From: CALZJC01 sp041574955
GTDB taxonomy: Bacteria; Acidobacteriota; Thermoanaerobaculia; Multivoradales; JAHEKO01
Direction: 5' to 3'
NCBI GenBank assembly: GCA_041574955.1
Contig: JBFGNS010000044.1
Span: 1 to 26,708, forward strand
Length of the DNA: 26,708 nt
The translations under genes were made by a program, and so were the position numbers. The notes under the pieces are model-generated. The model was not told where the DNA came from and did no database searches. It was given only the letters and a program-made list of their open reading frames with translations. Positions 12,354 to 21,326 of the stretch are shown in pieces. Position 1 is the first letter of the stretch, and the number at the start of each line of letters is the position of its first letter.

Positions 12354-15300
12354 ATGTCTCGACTGACCAACAACGGAGTTCGCGCCGTCACCGTCCTGGC
12401 GGCGTTGCTGCTGGCCCTGCCGTGGGCGGCGCCGGCGGCGACGCCGCCCTCGGGCACGGTGTCGGAGGCCAACGCGAACGTCACCTGGTCGGGTCAACCG
12501 CTGCCGCCGACCGCGTCGGCCGAGTGCAACGGCGACGACGACCCGGCCTGCGACAACTTCAAGCTCTCGATCCTGCCCCCGACCAGCTTCTCCGAGTACG
12601 TCGTCACCATCGTCATCACGCCGACCGGCGGCGACGACTACGATCTGCAGGTCTACGACCCCAACGGCAACCTGGCCGGCTCATCGGGCAACGCCCCCAG
12701 CCAGTCGGAGCAGGTCAACCTGTTCAACCCCTCCGCCGGCACCTACACGGTGAGCGTCGCCAACTTCGCCGCGGCGCTGCCCTACGCCGGCTCCGCCACG
12801 CTGGCCGACAACACCGGCGGTGGCGGCGGCGGCCCTCCCGGAACCGAGACGGTGAGCTTCGGGATCCACACCCCGCCGAGCGGCATCGGAGCCAACGCCG
12901 CCGAGCCCTCGCTCGGCACCAACTGGGAGTCGAACCGGTTCATGTACATCGCCGGCCTCGAGGTGCTGCGGATCGACCGCAACCAGTGCACCTCGCCGGA
13001 AACCCTGTCGTGGACCGACGTCACCTTCCCGCTCCAGGGCATCACCACGCTCGACCCGATCCTGTTCACCGACTACCTGACCAACCGCACCTTCGCCTCG
13101 CAGCTGTCGGCCAAGTGCAGCTCGATGGCGTTCACCGACAACGACGGCGAGAGCTGGACGCCGAGCCAGGGTTGCGGCATCAACTCGGGCGTCGACCACC
13201 AGAGCGTCGGCGGCGGCCCGTTCCACGCGCCGCTTACCCGCGACCCCGACGGCCCGGTCTATCCCAACGCCGTCTACTACTGCTCGCAGGACCTGGCGTT
13301 GGCCCAGTGCGCGCGCTCGGACACCGGCGGCCTGACCTTCAACGAGGCGACGCCGATGTACACGCTGCTCGAGTGCGGCGGCCTCCACGGCCACATCAAG
13401 GTGGGGCCCGACGGCACGGCCTACATGCCCAACAAGAACTGCGGCGGTGAGAACGCCGTGGTGGTGTCCGAGGCCAACGGCCTGCCGGGCTCGTGGGAGG
13501 TACGGCACGTCCCCGGCACCAGCAGCGGAACCTGGGACCCGGCGGTGGGTGTCGCCAGCCGGCCCGGTAGCGGTGCCAACGGCACCGGCGTCGATACGGT
13601 CTACGTCGGCATGGTCAGCAGCCGGCGGCCGTGGGTCGCCGTCTCGAACGACCGCGGCCAGACCTGGCTCAACGTCCAGGACGTCGGCCTCGGCGCCGGC
13701 CCGCTGGGCGGCGACATCGTCAACACCGCCTTCCCGGCGATGATCGCCGGCGACGGCGACCGCGCCGCCTTCTTCTTCCTCGGCTCGGAGCAGCCGGGTG
13801 ACGCCTCGGGCAGCAGCACCACCTCAAACCACGTCTGGTACCCCTACGTCTCGGTCACCTACGACGGCGGCCAGACCTGGTCGACCAACAACATCACGCC
13901 CGACGACCCGGTGCAGCGCGGCAACGTCTGTGCCGGCGGCATCGGCTGCGGCGGCTCGCGCAACCTGCTCGACTTCAACGACGTGTGGGTCGACCGCGAG
14001 GGACGGATCGTGGCCGGCTACGCCGACGGTTGCCTGGGCTCGTGCAAGAAGAACCCGCCCAACAGCGGCTCCGAGCTCGCCACCGTGGCGATCCAGGTCA
14101 ACGGCAAGCGGCTGTTCGCCGAGTACGATGTCGCCTCGGTGCCGGACGCGCCCAAGTTCGATGCCAAGACCGACGACGTGAACGGCAACCTGATCCACAT
14201 CACCTGGCTCGAGCCCGACGCCCACGGCAACCCGATCCTCGAGTACAACGTCTACCGGCGGTTCCTGGGCGAGAACCAGGCGACGTTGATCGCCACCCTC
14301 GCCGGCACCGAGCGGGCCTACGACGACCTGCTGGCGCCAGGCGATCCGCCGGTCTTCTACCGCGTGACGGCGGCCAATGTGCTGGGCGAGAGCGCCTTCT
14401 GCCAGGAGATCAGCCCCGAGCCGCCGGATCCGCCCGAGAGCCCTTGTGTGCTGCCGGGCATCAGCGTGGCCGAGGACCCGGCGGGCGACACCAACCTGGT
14501 GGTCGATCCCGCCGCGGACCCCTCTCTCGACCTGCGCGAGGTGTTCATGGCCGAGCCCGACTTCGGGGTCGGAGCCGAGAAGCTCGTCGTCACCATCGAC
14601 GTCGAGGACCTCAGCCTGCCGCACCCCAGCGCCTCGTGGCGCGTGCTGTGGACCTCGCCCGACGGCCAGCGGTACTTCGTGGCGCTGAACAACTGCAACG
14701 CCGCCGCCGGTGTCGAGTGCAGCTACGGCACCTTCGACGGCACCATCTTCTCGAGCGCCGGCGCCCCCGAGGGCTGCGAGTTCAACGCCGACGGGCGCAT
14801 CGAGATCACGGTGGACAAGGGGCTGGTCGGCATCGACGACTCGACCGACGGCGGCACCGCCCTCGGCGGCGTCGAGGCCCGCACCCAGGTGTTCTTCGGC
14901 GCGGCCTGCTCGGGCTTGCTGAGCAACGCCGACACCGCCGGTCCCAGCAGCTACACCCTGGCCACCAACGCCTTCTGCCGTGACACCGAGCCGCCGCCGA
15001 TCGCGCGCGACGACTCGGCGACCACGGATCAGGACCAGCCGGTGATCATCAACGTGGTAGCCAACGACACCAGCTTCGCCGGCCCGGCGCGCGTCGTCGC
15101 GGTGACCGACCCGGTCAACGGCTCGGTCTCCAACAACAACGACGGCACGGTGACCTACCAGCCCGATCCGGGCTTCTTCAGCCCGCCGTCGGATAGCTTC
15201 GACTACACCATCGAGGACGACAACGGCCAGCGCGACAGCGCCACGGTCACCGTCTTCGTCAACTCCGAGTGCCCGGCCGAGCCCGACGGCTCGTTCGTGG

Positions 15301-17720
15301 ACGACTTCGAGCCCGACGCCGAGCCCGGCTGGACGGTGGAGACCCCGGTCAACACCGTCGGACCGCTGAGCCCGGTCTGGTCGGTGGTCACCGACCCGGA
15401 CGCCACCAGCCCGACCCAGTCGTTCTTCAGCGACGCGACGACTCTGGACGAGAAGGACGACCGGCTGGTCGCACCGGCGCAGGATCTGTCGAGCACCAGC
15501 CAGCTCGTCTTCTGGCACCGCTTCGGGTTCGAGGCGGGAGCCGACGTCGGCTACGACGGCGGCGTGCTGGAGGTGTCCCGTGACGGCGGCGCCACCTGGG
15601 TCGACGTGCTGGCCGAGGGCGGCTCGTTCGTCGAGGGCACCTACAACGGCGTCATCGACTCCGGCTTCGGCAGCGCCATCGCCGGCCGGGCCGCCTGGAC
15701 CGGCGGCAGCGCAGCCGATCCGATGAGCCGCGTCACCGTCGACCTCGGCGCCTACGCGGGCTTCGACGTCCTGGTGCGCTGGCGGCTGGTCACCGACCCG
15801 TTGGCGGCCGGCTCGGTGCCGGGCGAGGGCTGGTGGATCGACGACGTCCAGTTCACCAACACCCTGGTGGTGCCCGTGGACTGCGAGCCCGGTCCCCAGG
15901 CCAACGACGACACGGCGACCACCCAGCAGGGCGTCTCGGTCCTGATCGACGTGGTGGCCAACGACACCCACCCCGCGGATCTGCCGATGACGGTGCAGAG
16001 CGTCACCCAGCCGGCCAACGGCTCGGTGACCATCGACGGGCCTCACACCGTGACCTACAACCCCGACCCCGGCTTCGTCGGCGTCGACACCTTCACCTAT
16101 ACCGTCTGTGACTCGAACGGCGCCTGCGACACCGCCACGGTGACCGTCAACGTCACCGCCGAGCCCAACAACGACCCCGTCGCCAACCCGGACAGCACCG
16201 AGACCGACGAGAACACCCCGGTCGCGATCGAGGTGCTGGCCAACGATTTCGATCCGGACGGCGACCCGATCCGGGTGATCGGCGTGACCCAGCCGGCCAA
16301 CGGCTCGGTCCAGATCCTCGGCGACGGCCGCATCGAGTACACGCCGGGCGCCGGCTTCTCGAGCCCGCCGGACGACAACTTCGACTACACCATCGAGGAC
16401 ATCCACGGAGCCACCGACACCGCCACCGTGACCGTCACGGTCAACCCCGACAGCGACCAGCCGTGCGACCTGTGCGCCAACGGCAAGCGCTCGGAGCTCA
16501 CTCTGACCTACCGCGGCGGCGACTGCTCGGCCTCCGACAACAGCCAGGGGTCGAAGTCCGATTGCGAGGACTTTGCCGGCCCGCCGCCGACCGACGCCGA
16601 TGTCTTCATCATCGCGTCGGACGACGATTACGCCGACGACGACAGCGACCGCGAGTGGTTCCGCGGCGACGTCAGCCCGGACCAGGCGTTCACCCTGCAG
16701 TCGGCCAACGGCGGCAAGGACGACTTCGGCTCCAAGCTGTTCGTCCACGTCTTCGCGGCCGAGGGAGGCGCCCTGCTGCAGACCATCGAAATCCACACCA
16801 GCTGCTCGGCGCCGCTGATCGAGGGCGAGCGCTTCGGCAGCGTGGAGACCGGCGACGGCGACAGCTCCGGAGTCTGCGAGGCGCCCCCCTCACCTTCCGG
16901 CCGCGTGCACGGCAGCGGCTTCTGGGAAGGCCTGCTGACCAACGACGAGTCGGATTCCGGCTCCGGCAAGGTGAACTTCAGTTTCAACGCCAGGTTCTAC
17001 AAGGGCGCCCTCAAGGGCAAGCTGAAGCTCAAGGACAAGGAGGCCGATGTCAAGATCGACGCCAAGCAGATCGACTCGCTGTCGACCGGCGACGGCTCCT
17101 GCAACGGCGTCGCCACCGGCACCGGGGCGTTCGAGTTCACCGCCACCGGCACTTTCGAGTCCGGCGACACGGTGGTCGAAGGCGCCACCTTCCGCGCCTG
17201 CGGCGAGGACAACGGCAAGCACGGCAAGGGCGACGACGAGCAGCCGCCGGACCGGCTGTACGTCGAGTGCACCTCCGGCTGCGGCTACGACAGCGCGTCC
17301 CGCACGCTCGACGACGGCATCGACGGGGGCAACATCCACCTCCACGATCCGATCACCGGCGAGCAGCCGCGCGGCGGAGCGGCGGCGTCGGGAGAGGGCG
17401 GCTCCGGCGCGTCCGGTGCGGCCTCCGCCGACGACCCGGGCGTCCTCGAGCTGGCTTCGGCCGAGCTCTCGCCGCAGGTCGCCGGTGCGTCGCTGCTGCT
17501 CAGCGCCCAGCTCGAGCGGCCGCTCGGTGCCGATTTCGAGGGGGTCACTCTCGAGCTGCACTGGCGCGACGGCCTGGGCGTTCTGCAGAGCCTCACCGCC
17601 ATCACCGACAACTTCGGCGCGGCTCTCTTCGTCACCAGCGTCGAGCCCGGCGCCACCGAGTACTGGGTCACCGCCGGCGAGCTGGATTCCAACCGGGTCG
17701 ACGTCGTGTCGCTCGACTGA
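12354..17720 (+). CDS. Giant secreted mosaic protein: PPC, Asp-box, FN3 and tandem-95 domains
   Basis: The 1788-residue protein starts at the ATG at 12354, preceded by GAGGAGGATC. Residues 1-29 are a signal peptide. About 31-155 resemble a pre-peptidase C-terminal domain (YDLQVYDPNGNLAGSSG). About 165-590 form a sialidase-like propeller with Asp-boxes TDNDGESW (261-268), SNDRGQTW (431-438) and TYDGGQTW (502-509). About 596-690 is fibronectin type III; 700-877 an unassigned beta-rich region. 881-970, 1180-1268 and 1271-1365 are three tandem-95/cadherin-like domains (DDSATTDQDQP, VxVxANDT, DGTVTYQPDPGF). 971-1175 resembles a MAM or choice-of-anchor domain (WWIDDVQF). 1366-1500 is a cysteine-containing module with HTSCSAPL, 1514-1620 a Lys-rich beta domain, and about 1690-1788 an Ig-like end. 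The catalytic residues of a true sialidase are not evident. Probably an extracellular adhesin or matrix protein. It ends at a strong terminator. Confidence 0.88.
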   Translation: MSRLTNNGVRAVTVLAALLLALPWAAPAATPPSGTVSEANANVTWSGQPLPPTASAECNGDDDPACDNFKLSILPPTSFSEYVVTIVITPTGGDDYDLQVYDPNGNLAGSSGNAPSQSEQVNLFNPSAGTYTVSVANFAAALPYAGSATLADNTGGGGGGPPGTETVSFGIHTPPSGIGANAAEPSLGTNWESNRFMYIAGLEVLRIDRNQCTSPETLSWTDVTFPLQGITTLDPILFTDYLTNRTFASQLSAKCSSMAFTDNDGESWTPSQGCGINSGVDHQSVGGGPFHAPLTRDPDGPVYPNAVYYCSQDLALAQCARSDTGGLTFNEATPMYTLLECGGLHGHIKVGPDGTAYMPNKNCGGENAVVVSEANGLPGSWEVRHVPGTSSGTWDPAVGVASRPGSGANGTGVDTVYVGMVSSRRPWVAVSNDRGQTWLNVQDVGLGAGPLGGDIVNTAFPAMIAGDGDRAAFFFLGSEQPGDASGSSTTSNHVWYPYVSVTYDGGQTWSTNNITPDDPVQRGNVCAGGIGCGGSRNLLDFNDVWVDREGRIVAGYADGCLGSCKKNPPNSGSELATVAIQVNGKRLFAEYDVASVPDAPKFDAKTDDVNGNLIHITWLEPDAHGNPILEYNVYRRFLGENQATLIATLAGTERAYDDLLAPGDPPVFYRVTAANVLGESAFCQEISPEPPDPPESPCVLPGISVAEDPAGDTNLVVDPAADPSLDLREVFMAEPDFGVGAEKLVVTIDVEDLSLPHPSASWRVLWTSPDGQRYFVALNNCNAAAGVECSYGTFDGTIFSSAGAPEGCEFNADGRIEITVDKGLVGIDDSTDGGTALGGVEARTQVFFGAACSGLLSNADTAGPSSYTLATNAFCRDTEPPPIARDDSATTDQDQPVIINVVANDTSFAGPARVVAVTDPVNGSVSNNNDGTVTYQPDPGFFSPPSDSFDYTIEDDNGQRDSATVTVFVNSECPAEPDGSFVDDFEPDAEPGWTVETPVNTVGPLSPVWSVVTDPDATSPTQSFFSDATTLDEKDDRLVAPAQDLSSTSQLVFWHRFGFEAGADVGYDGGVLEVSRDGGATWVDVLAEGGSFVEGTYNGVIDSGFGSAIAGRAAWTGGSAADPMSRVTVDLGAYAGFDVLVRWRLVTDPLAAGSVPGEGWWIDDVQFTNTLVVPVDCEPGPQANDDTATTQQGVSVLIDVVANDTHPADLPMTVQSVTQPANGSVTIDGPHTVTYNPDPGFVGVDTFTYTVCDSNGACDTATVTVNVTAEPNNDPVANPDSTETDENTPVAIEVLANDFDPDGDPIRVIGVTQPANGSVQILGDGRIEYTPGAGFSSPPDDNFDYTIEDIHGATDTATVTVTVNPDSDQPCDLCANGKRSELTLTYRGGDCSASDNSQGSKSDCEDFAGPPPTDADVFIIASDDDYADDDSDREWFRGDVSPDQAFTLQSANGGKDDFGSKLFVHVFAAEGGALLQTIEIHTSCSAPLIEGERFGSVETGDGDSSGVCEAPPSPSGRVHGSGFWEGLLTNDESDSGSGKVNFSFNARFYKGALKGKLKLKDKEADVKIDAKQIDSLSTGDGSCNGVATGTGAFEFTATGTFESGDTVVEGATFRACGEDNGKHGKGDDEQPPDRLYVECTSGCGYDSASRTLDDGIDGGNIHLHDPITGEQPRGGAAASGEGGSGASGAASADDPGVLELASAELSPQVAGASLLLSAQLERPLGADFEGVTLELHWRDGLGVLQSLTAITDNFGAALFVTSVEPGATEYWVTAGELDSNRVDVVSLD

Positions 17721-17752
17721 TACCCCGAAGGAGAGCAACCGCGGCATTCTCC

Positions 17753-17788
17753 GGCCGGGAGGGCGCCAGCCCTCCCGGCCGTTCTTCT
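17753..17788 (+). terminator. Rho-independent terminator of the giant gene
   Basis: A perfect 12-bp stem, GGCCGGGAGGGC (17753-17764) with GCCCTCCCGGCC (17769-17780), has a 4-base loop and is followed by GTTCTTCT. It lies 33 nt after the stop at 17720. On the opposite strand no U-run follows, so it serves mainly the plus-strand gene. Confidence 0.85.
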
Positions 17789-17819
17789 GCCGGAACCGCG
17801 GGGCCCGGGTCCGGCTCGC

Positions 17820-18419
17820 TCACAGCACCTGCTTGAGCAGCTCGGCGAACTGCTTGGCGTTCTCCTGGATGTCGTCCTGGGTCATCTTGCGGGCGCCGCC
17901 GCCGGCGAGCTTTAAGCCCATGCCGGAACCGCTGCCGTAGCCGTGATAGAGGCCGAGCTCTTCGCCGGTCTGGTGGTCCCTCAGGCGGATCTCTATCACC
18001 GACTGCGACTTGCCGGCACCGAAGCCGACCACGTAGCGCGCCGCCCGGCTGCCGGGGTCGACGCTCAGGTCGACGTCCAGCCGCAGCCAGCCCGCGGCGC
18101 CCTCCTCGGCGGGCTCACCGGCGACCTCCTGGTAGAGGCCGGTCTCCTCGAGCCGCTTCGTCAGGTGGTCGCGGATCTTCTCCACCAGGATGCTGTCGTC
18201 GATATCCGACTCGCGATCGGGGTTCTTCCACTGGATGTCCACCGCGATCTCTCCGATCGCGACCTTGTCGTAGCCGCCGAGCGCACCGACGTCCGCGACC
18301 TCGAGCCATCGGCCCTTCACCTTGCCGGGGTTCTTGCCCACCCGCTTCGGGCCGGCGGCGGCGGCAGTCGCCATCAGCAGCGATGCGGCGAGCAGAATCG
18401 AAACGGACTTGCGTGTCAT
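17820..18419 (-). CDS. Exported DUF4410-family protein
   Basis: The 199-residue protein has a signal peptide (MTRKSVSILLAASLLMATAAAA) without a lipobox cysteine. The mature part begins with a basic stretch (GPKRVGKNPGKVKGR). It then shows the DUF4410 pattern: an N-terminal strand region YDKVAIGEIAVDIQW, a helix with LVEKIRDHLTKRLEETGLY, and LRLDVDLSVDPGSRAARYVV followed by FGAGKSQSVIEIRLRD and a D-xx-TGEELG segment. Members are envelope proteins of unknown function, often lipoproteins; the GSRAAR/GFGAGKS core is the best signature. The start ATG has GAGGAG upstream, and TAGGAT lies 31 nt before it. It is divergent from the OsmC gene and convergent with the giant gene. The function is unknown. 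Confidence 0.78.
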   Translation of the reverse strand: MTRKSVSILLAASLLMATAAAAGPKRVGKNPGKVKGRWLEVADVGALGGYDKVAIGEIAVDIQWKNPDRESDIDDSILVEKIRDHLTKRLEETGLYQEVAGEPAEEGAAGWLRLDVDLSVDPGSRAARYVVGFGAGKSQSVIEIRLRDHQTGEELGLYHGYGSGSGMGLKLAGGGARKMTQDDIQENAKQFAELLKQVL

Positions 18420-18449
18420 GGGTGCTGGTCTCCTCTTCAGGTTCGCGGC

Positions 18450-18455
18450 ATCCTA
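18450..18455 (-). promoter_or_regulatory. TAGGAT -10 element for the DUF4410 gene
   Basis: TAGGAT on the minus strand ends 31 nt before the ATG at 18419, with a GAGGAG ribosome-binding site in between. The upstream DNA is G-rich and has no recognisable -35. Spacing and hexamer match those before the propeller gene at 12176. Confidence 0.4.
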
Positions 18456-18567
18456 TCTCCGAACTCCGCCGCCCCCCACGCCCGCCTGGGTAGCCTCCCA
18501 TCCCCACCACACGACCACCCGTTGGGGTGTTCCGGCAACCCTCGACAGGCTGCAGATTGGGCCTGCC

Positions 18568-18981
18568 ATGATGATGAAGATCCTGTTCCCCGGCGGCGTG
18601 GCCGTGGATGCCGACACCGGCCACCACCGGATCCGCACCGACCAGGCTGCCCGACACGGCGGCGCCGATGCGGCGCCGCCGCCGTTCGACCTGTTTCTCG
18701 CCTCGATCGGCACCTGCGCCGGCTTCTACGCCCTGCGCTTCTGCCAGCAGCGCAACCTCGATACCACCGGCCTCGGCATGAGCCTCGAGGTGGTGAAAGA
18801 CGAACAGCGCAAGCGGGTCGGCCGCGTCCGCATCGTGGTCGAGCCGCCGCCCGGCTTCCCGGACAAGTACCGCCGGGCGCTGGTGCGGGCCATCGACCAG
18901 TGCGCGGTCAAGCGCCACATCCTCGAGCCGCCCCAGTTCGAGGTCGAGGTGGGCGCTCGGGCCGGTGCGGCAACTGCCTGA
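18568..18981 (+). CDS. OsmC-family peroxiredoxin-like protein
   Basis: The product has 137 residues from the first of three consecutive ATG codons (18568, 18571, 18574); which is used cannot be decided, as no Shine-Dalgarno site is visible. It has the OsmC fold signatures: PPPFDLFLASIGTCAGFYAL (37-56) with Cys50, and IDQCAVKRHILEPP (109-122) with Cys112. These two cysteines form the thiol pair that reduces organic hydroperoxides in OsmC/Ohr enzymes. In the first motif PPFDLFLASIG is the usual helix start before the reactive cysteine. The length fits the YhfA/OsmC-like branch rather than Ohr. Cytoplasmic, probably protecting against peroxides or reactive thiol compounds. It is divergently transcribed from the DUF4410 gene across 148 bp and stands alone. 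Confidence 0.85.
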   Translation: MMMKILFPGGVAVDADTGHHRIRTDQAARHGGADAAPPPFDLFLASIGTCAGFYALRFCQQRNLDTTGLGMSLEVVKDEQRKRVGRVRIVVEPPPGFPDKYRRALVRAIDQCAVKRHILEPPQFEVEVGARAGAATA

Positions 18982-19002
18982 GGCGGCGCGTTCGCGGGCA
19001 CG

Positions 19003-19036
19003 AGAAAACGGCCCCGGGGGTCGCCCCCCGGGGCCG
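19003..19036 (-). terminator. Terminator of the SdrD-like gene, hairpin shared with the OsmC gene end
   Basis: A perfect 12-bp stem (CGGCCCCGGGGG at 19009-19020 with its complement at 19025-19036) has a 4-base loop. On the minus strand it is followed by TTTTCTC (19008-19002), a normal U-tract 35 nt beyond the stop at 19071. On the plus strand no U-tract follows, so it would stop OsmC transcripts less well. Confidence 0.82.
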
Positions 19037-19070
19037 CACAGCCCTTGCTCTCCTCACTCGGCTCCAGCCG

Positions 19071-21251
19071 TCAGGACAGCGGACACAGCGGGCCGCCCCG
19101 CCGGCTGGCACCGGCCAGCACCTCGAAGTCTCCGCTCACCGTACCCGGGCCGATCGGCACCGAGCAGCTGGTGTGGAGGCGGGTGTTGCTGGCGCCGCCG
19201 ACCAAGATCTCGATCTCGGTGCCGAGGGTGCCGGTGAAGCCGTTGTTGCCGGTATCGGGCCCCACCACCTCGAAGCTGCCGCCACCGGCGACGATGCCCG
19301 AGAACAGCAGCTCGGTCCGCTTCTTGCCGCCGCGGCGGCCGTAGACCTCGACCAGCGCGGGCGCCCCGCCGAGGTAGCCCATCGTCAGCCGCGTCACCTT
19401 GCCGGCGCACGGACCGCAGAGCGCGTAGCCGAAGTCGGCGTCCAGACGCTCCTGGTTGAAGCCGAGCGCCAGATCCGCGGTGTGGAGCGTCGCCAGGCCG
19501 TCCAGATCGAAGGTGGGCTCGAAGCCGGCCGGCACGGTCGACGGATCGACCGACACGGTGTAGTCGCCTTCCGGCAGGCCCTCGAACAGGTAGAGGCCGC
19601 TGCCGTCGGTGACCGTGGTGAGCGTGAAGTCGGCGGTTCCGTCGCCGTCGACGTCGCCGGTCAGGGTGACGCTGACGCCCGGGATGCCCGGCTCGCCCCC
19701 GTCCTGGACGCCGTCGTTGTCGACGTCGTGCCAGACGAAGTCGCCGATCGCGCCGTCGGCGCGGTAGCCGAAGTCGTAGGTCAGGACGTTGTCATCGACG
19801 ATCGTGAAGGTGAGCTGGTTGCCGGTGGTCGAGATCAGCCCCTCGAGCGGGCCGCCCGGCTCGAAGTTGGACGTCGCCACGTTGACCGAGAACTCGCCGG
19901 CGTCGACCGGGAAGGTGTAGTTGCCGTTGGCGTCGGTCGTCGCCGTCGCCACCACGACACCGGTCGGCGGATGCACCAGCTCGACCACCACGCCGGCAAT
20001 CCCGGGCTCGGCGCCGTCCTGCACTCCGTCGACGCCGCCGGGGTACTCGAACCAGACGGTGTCGCCGAGCAGGAACGGCCGCAGCCGGGGCACCGGGTCG
20101 CCCGGCGGGTCGATCCCGACGCGGGGGAAGGCGAAGTTCCAGGCGTTGAGGTTGGACAGGTCGTCGCCCACCAGCCGCACCTTCCAGATGCCGAACGGCA
20201 GGTAGGGCTCGGACGAGCAGACGTCGGCGTTCGACGAGCCGTCCGAGGGGTCGTCATCGCACGACGGATCGGTGTCCAGCCGCCAGCGCTCCCACTCCTG
20301 GTTACCCGAGGGGTTGGAGTTGACGTAGACGTTGCCCTCGGAGTCGATCACCTCGTAGAAGATCGACGGCTCCCGCCGGAAGAACGGATCGGGCTCGTCG
20401 TCGTTGGGCGCGCCCGTGGTCTGGCAGGGGCGCGGCGGGACGCTCAAGGGTCCGAGCCCGACCGCCACCCCCTCGGCCACCGCCGCCGTGCCGAGCGCGA
20501 ACTCCGGCACCTCGTTGGGCGTGTCGGGATCGTCGGTGTCGAGCACCGAACAGTCGGCGGTGCCGTGATCGAGGTCGCCGTCCCAGAGATCGAACCGGGA
20601 CGTGGGCACCGGCACCTCGAGGAAGTAGTTCCAGATGCCGTCGTAGGTGGTGGGCGTCAGCGACGGAAACGCCGGGTACAGGATCGGGATGTCGTTGAAC
20701 TGGGCGACCGGCGCCTGGAAGGCGAACGGCTGCGGCTTGATCGCCAGGCTGGGCGCCCGGACCTTGAAGCTGTAGAGGGTGAATTGCGTCGGGTCGGTGT
20801 TGCGCACCTCCAGCCGGTAGAAGAAGTTGCCGCTCGGCGACTCCGCCTCCGGGCCGGTCGCCACCGGCACCGTGTACCAGACGTTGTCGGGCAGGCCGGT
20901 GTTGACGAACTGGGTGACCACGAACGTGCCGTTGCCGTCGGCCAGCGGATCGGCGTATAGCGTGAACTCGATCGGCGTGTTGCCGAAATCCCAGTGCGGC
21001 GTCGGCCCGGCGTTGCCCGGGTCGAAGAGGTCCAAGTCGAAGTTCGTGGTGCCCGCCGGCACGCCGATCTCGACCGACACGCCCTCACCGGCCAGGCTCT
21101 GGAGCCCGGTGCCGACCAGCGTCAGGAATCGGCCGTCGTTGTCGATGCAGGTCGGAAAGCAGGCCTGGCCGCTCGCCGCGCCGGGCGCGACCGCCAGCAG
21201 CGCGACGGCAATCAGAGCCGGTCCCAGCAGCAGCGTCTTGGTTCTCGTCAT
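19071..21251 (-). CDS. Secreted SdrD-B-like protein with C-terminal HTSCS module
   Basis: The 726-residue protein starts with a signal peptide (MTRTKTLLLGPALIAVALLA, cleavage near GASGQA). Residues about 30-390 are an unassigned beta-rich region. Two SdrD B-like domains follow: 395-497 (LGDTVWFEYPGGVDGVQDGA) and 501-610 (IGDFVWHDVDNDGVQDGGEP). Both carry the Asp-rich calcium-binding loop and the V-x-V-x-L and D-x-x-G-x-Y strands typical of these surface-protein modules. Residues 612-726 start with CGPCAGKVTRL and end with HTSCSVPIGPG and GGPLCPLS; this closely resembles residues 1366-1500 of the giant protein encoded at 12354-17720. The start ATG has GGAGGG about 10 nt upstream. A terminator-like hairpin lies in the leader just before the ribosome-binding site. 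The protein is likely extracellular and structural; no sorting motif or catalytic site is visible. Confidence 0.85.
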   Translation of the reverse strand: MTRTKTLLLGPALIAVALLAVAPGAASGQACFPTCIDNDGRFLTLVGTGLQSLAGEGVSVEIGVPAGTTNFDLDLFDPGNAGPTPHWDFGNTPIEFTLYADPLADGNGTFVVTQFVNTGLPDNVWYTVPVATGPEAESPSGNFFYRLEVRNTDPTQFTLYSFKVRAPSLAIKPQPFAFQAPVAQFNDIPILYPAFPSLTPTTYDGIWNYFLEVPVPTSRFDLWDGDLDHGTADCSVLDTDDPDTPNEVPEFALGTAAVAEGVAVGLGPLSVPPRPCQTTGAPNDDEPDPFFRREPSIFYEVIDSEGNVYVNSNPSGNQEWERWRLDTDPSCDDDPSDGSSNADVCSSEPYLPFGIWKVRLVGDDLSNLNAWNFAFPRVGIDPPGDPVPRLRPFLLGDTVWFEYPGGVDGVQDGAEPGIAGVVVELVHPPTGVVVATATTDANGNYTFPVDAGEFSVNVATSNFEPGGPLEGLISTTGNQLTFTIVDDNVLTYDFGYRADGAIGDFVWHDVDNDGVQDGGEPGIPGVSVTLTGDVDGDGTADFTLTTVTDGSGLYLFEGLPEGDYTVSVDPSTVPAGFEPTFDLDGLATLHTADLALGFNQERLDADFGYALCGPCAGKVTRLTMGYLGGAPALVEVYGRRGGKKRTELLFSGIVAGGGSFEVVGPDTGNNGFTGTLGTEIEILVGGASNTRLHTSCSVPIGPGTVSGDFEVLAGASRRGGPLCPLS

Positions 21252-21271
21252 TCCCCTAGATCCCTCCGTAC

Positions 21272-21293
21272 AAAAAAAACGCCCGTGTGGGCG
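21272..21293 (-). terminator. Terminator-like hairpin in the leader, attenuator candidate
   Basis: On the minus strand CGCCC (21293-21289) and GGGCG (21284-21280) form a short stem with a 4-base loop, followed immediately by eight T (21279-21272) and then the ribosome-binding site about 10 nt later. The element is upstream of the gene it faces, not after a gene end, so regulated premature termination is the natural reading. The 5-bp stem is short but all G-C. Confidence 0.65.
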
Positions 21294-21326
21294 GCGCCGC
21301 GTCTTCAGCGGCGGCTGGATTGAGAT

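Noticed and set aside
18420..18567. Direct or inverted repeats in the divergent spacer.
   Set aside because: Only short C- and G-rich strings typical of base composition; nothing beyond the TAGGAT hexamer stands out.
17943..20960. A 1005-residue plus-strand frame.
   Set aside because: Runs antisense through two well-supported genes, with Arg/Val/Gly-rich shadow composition.
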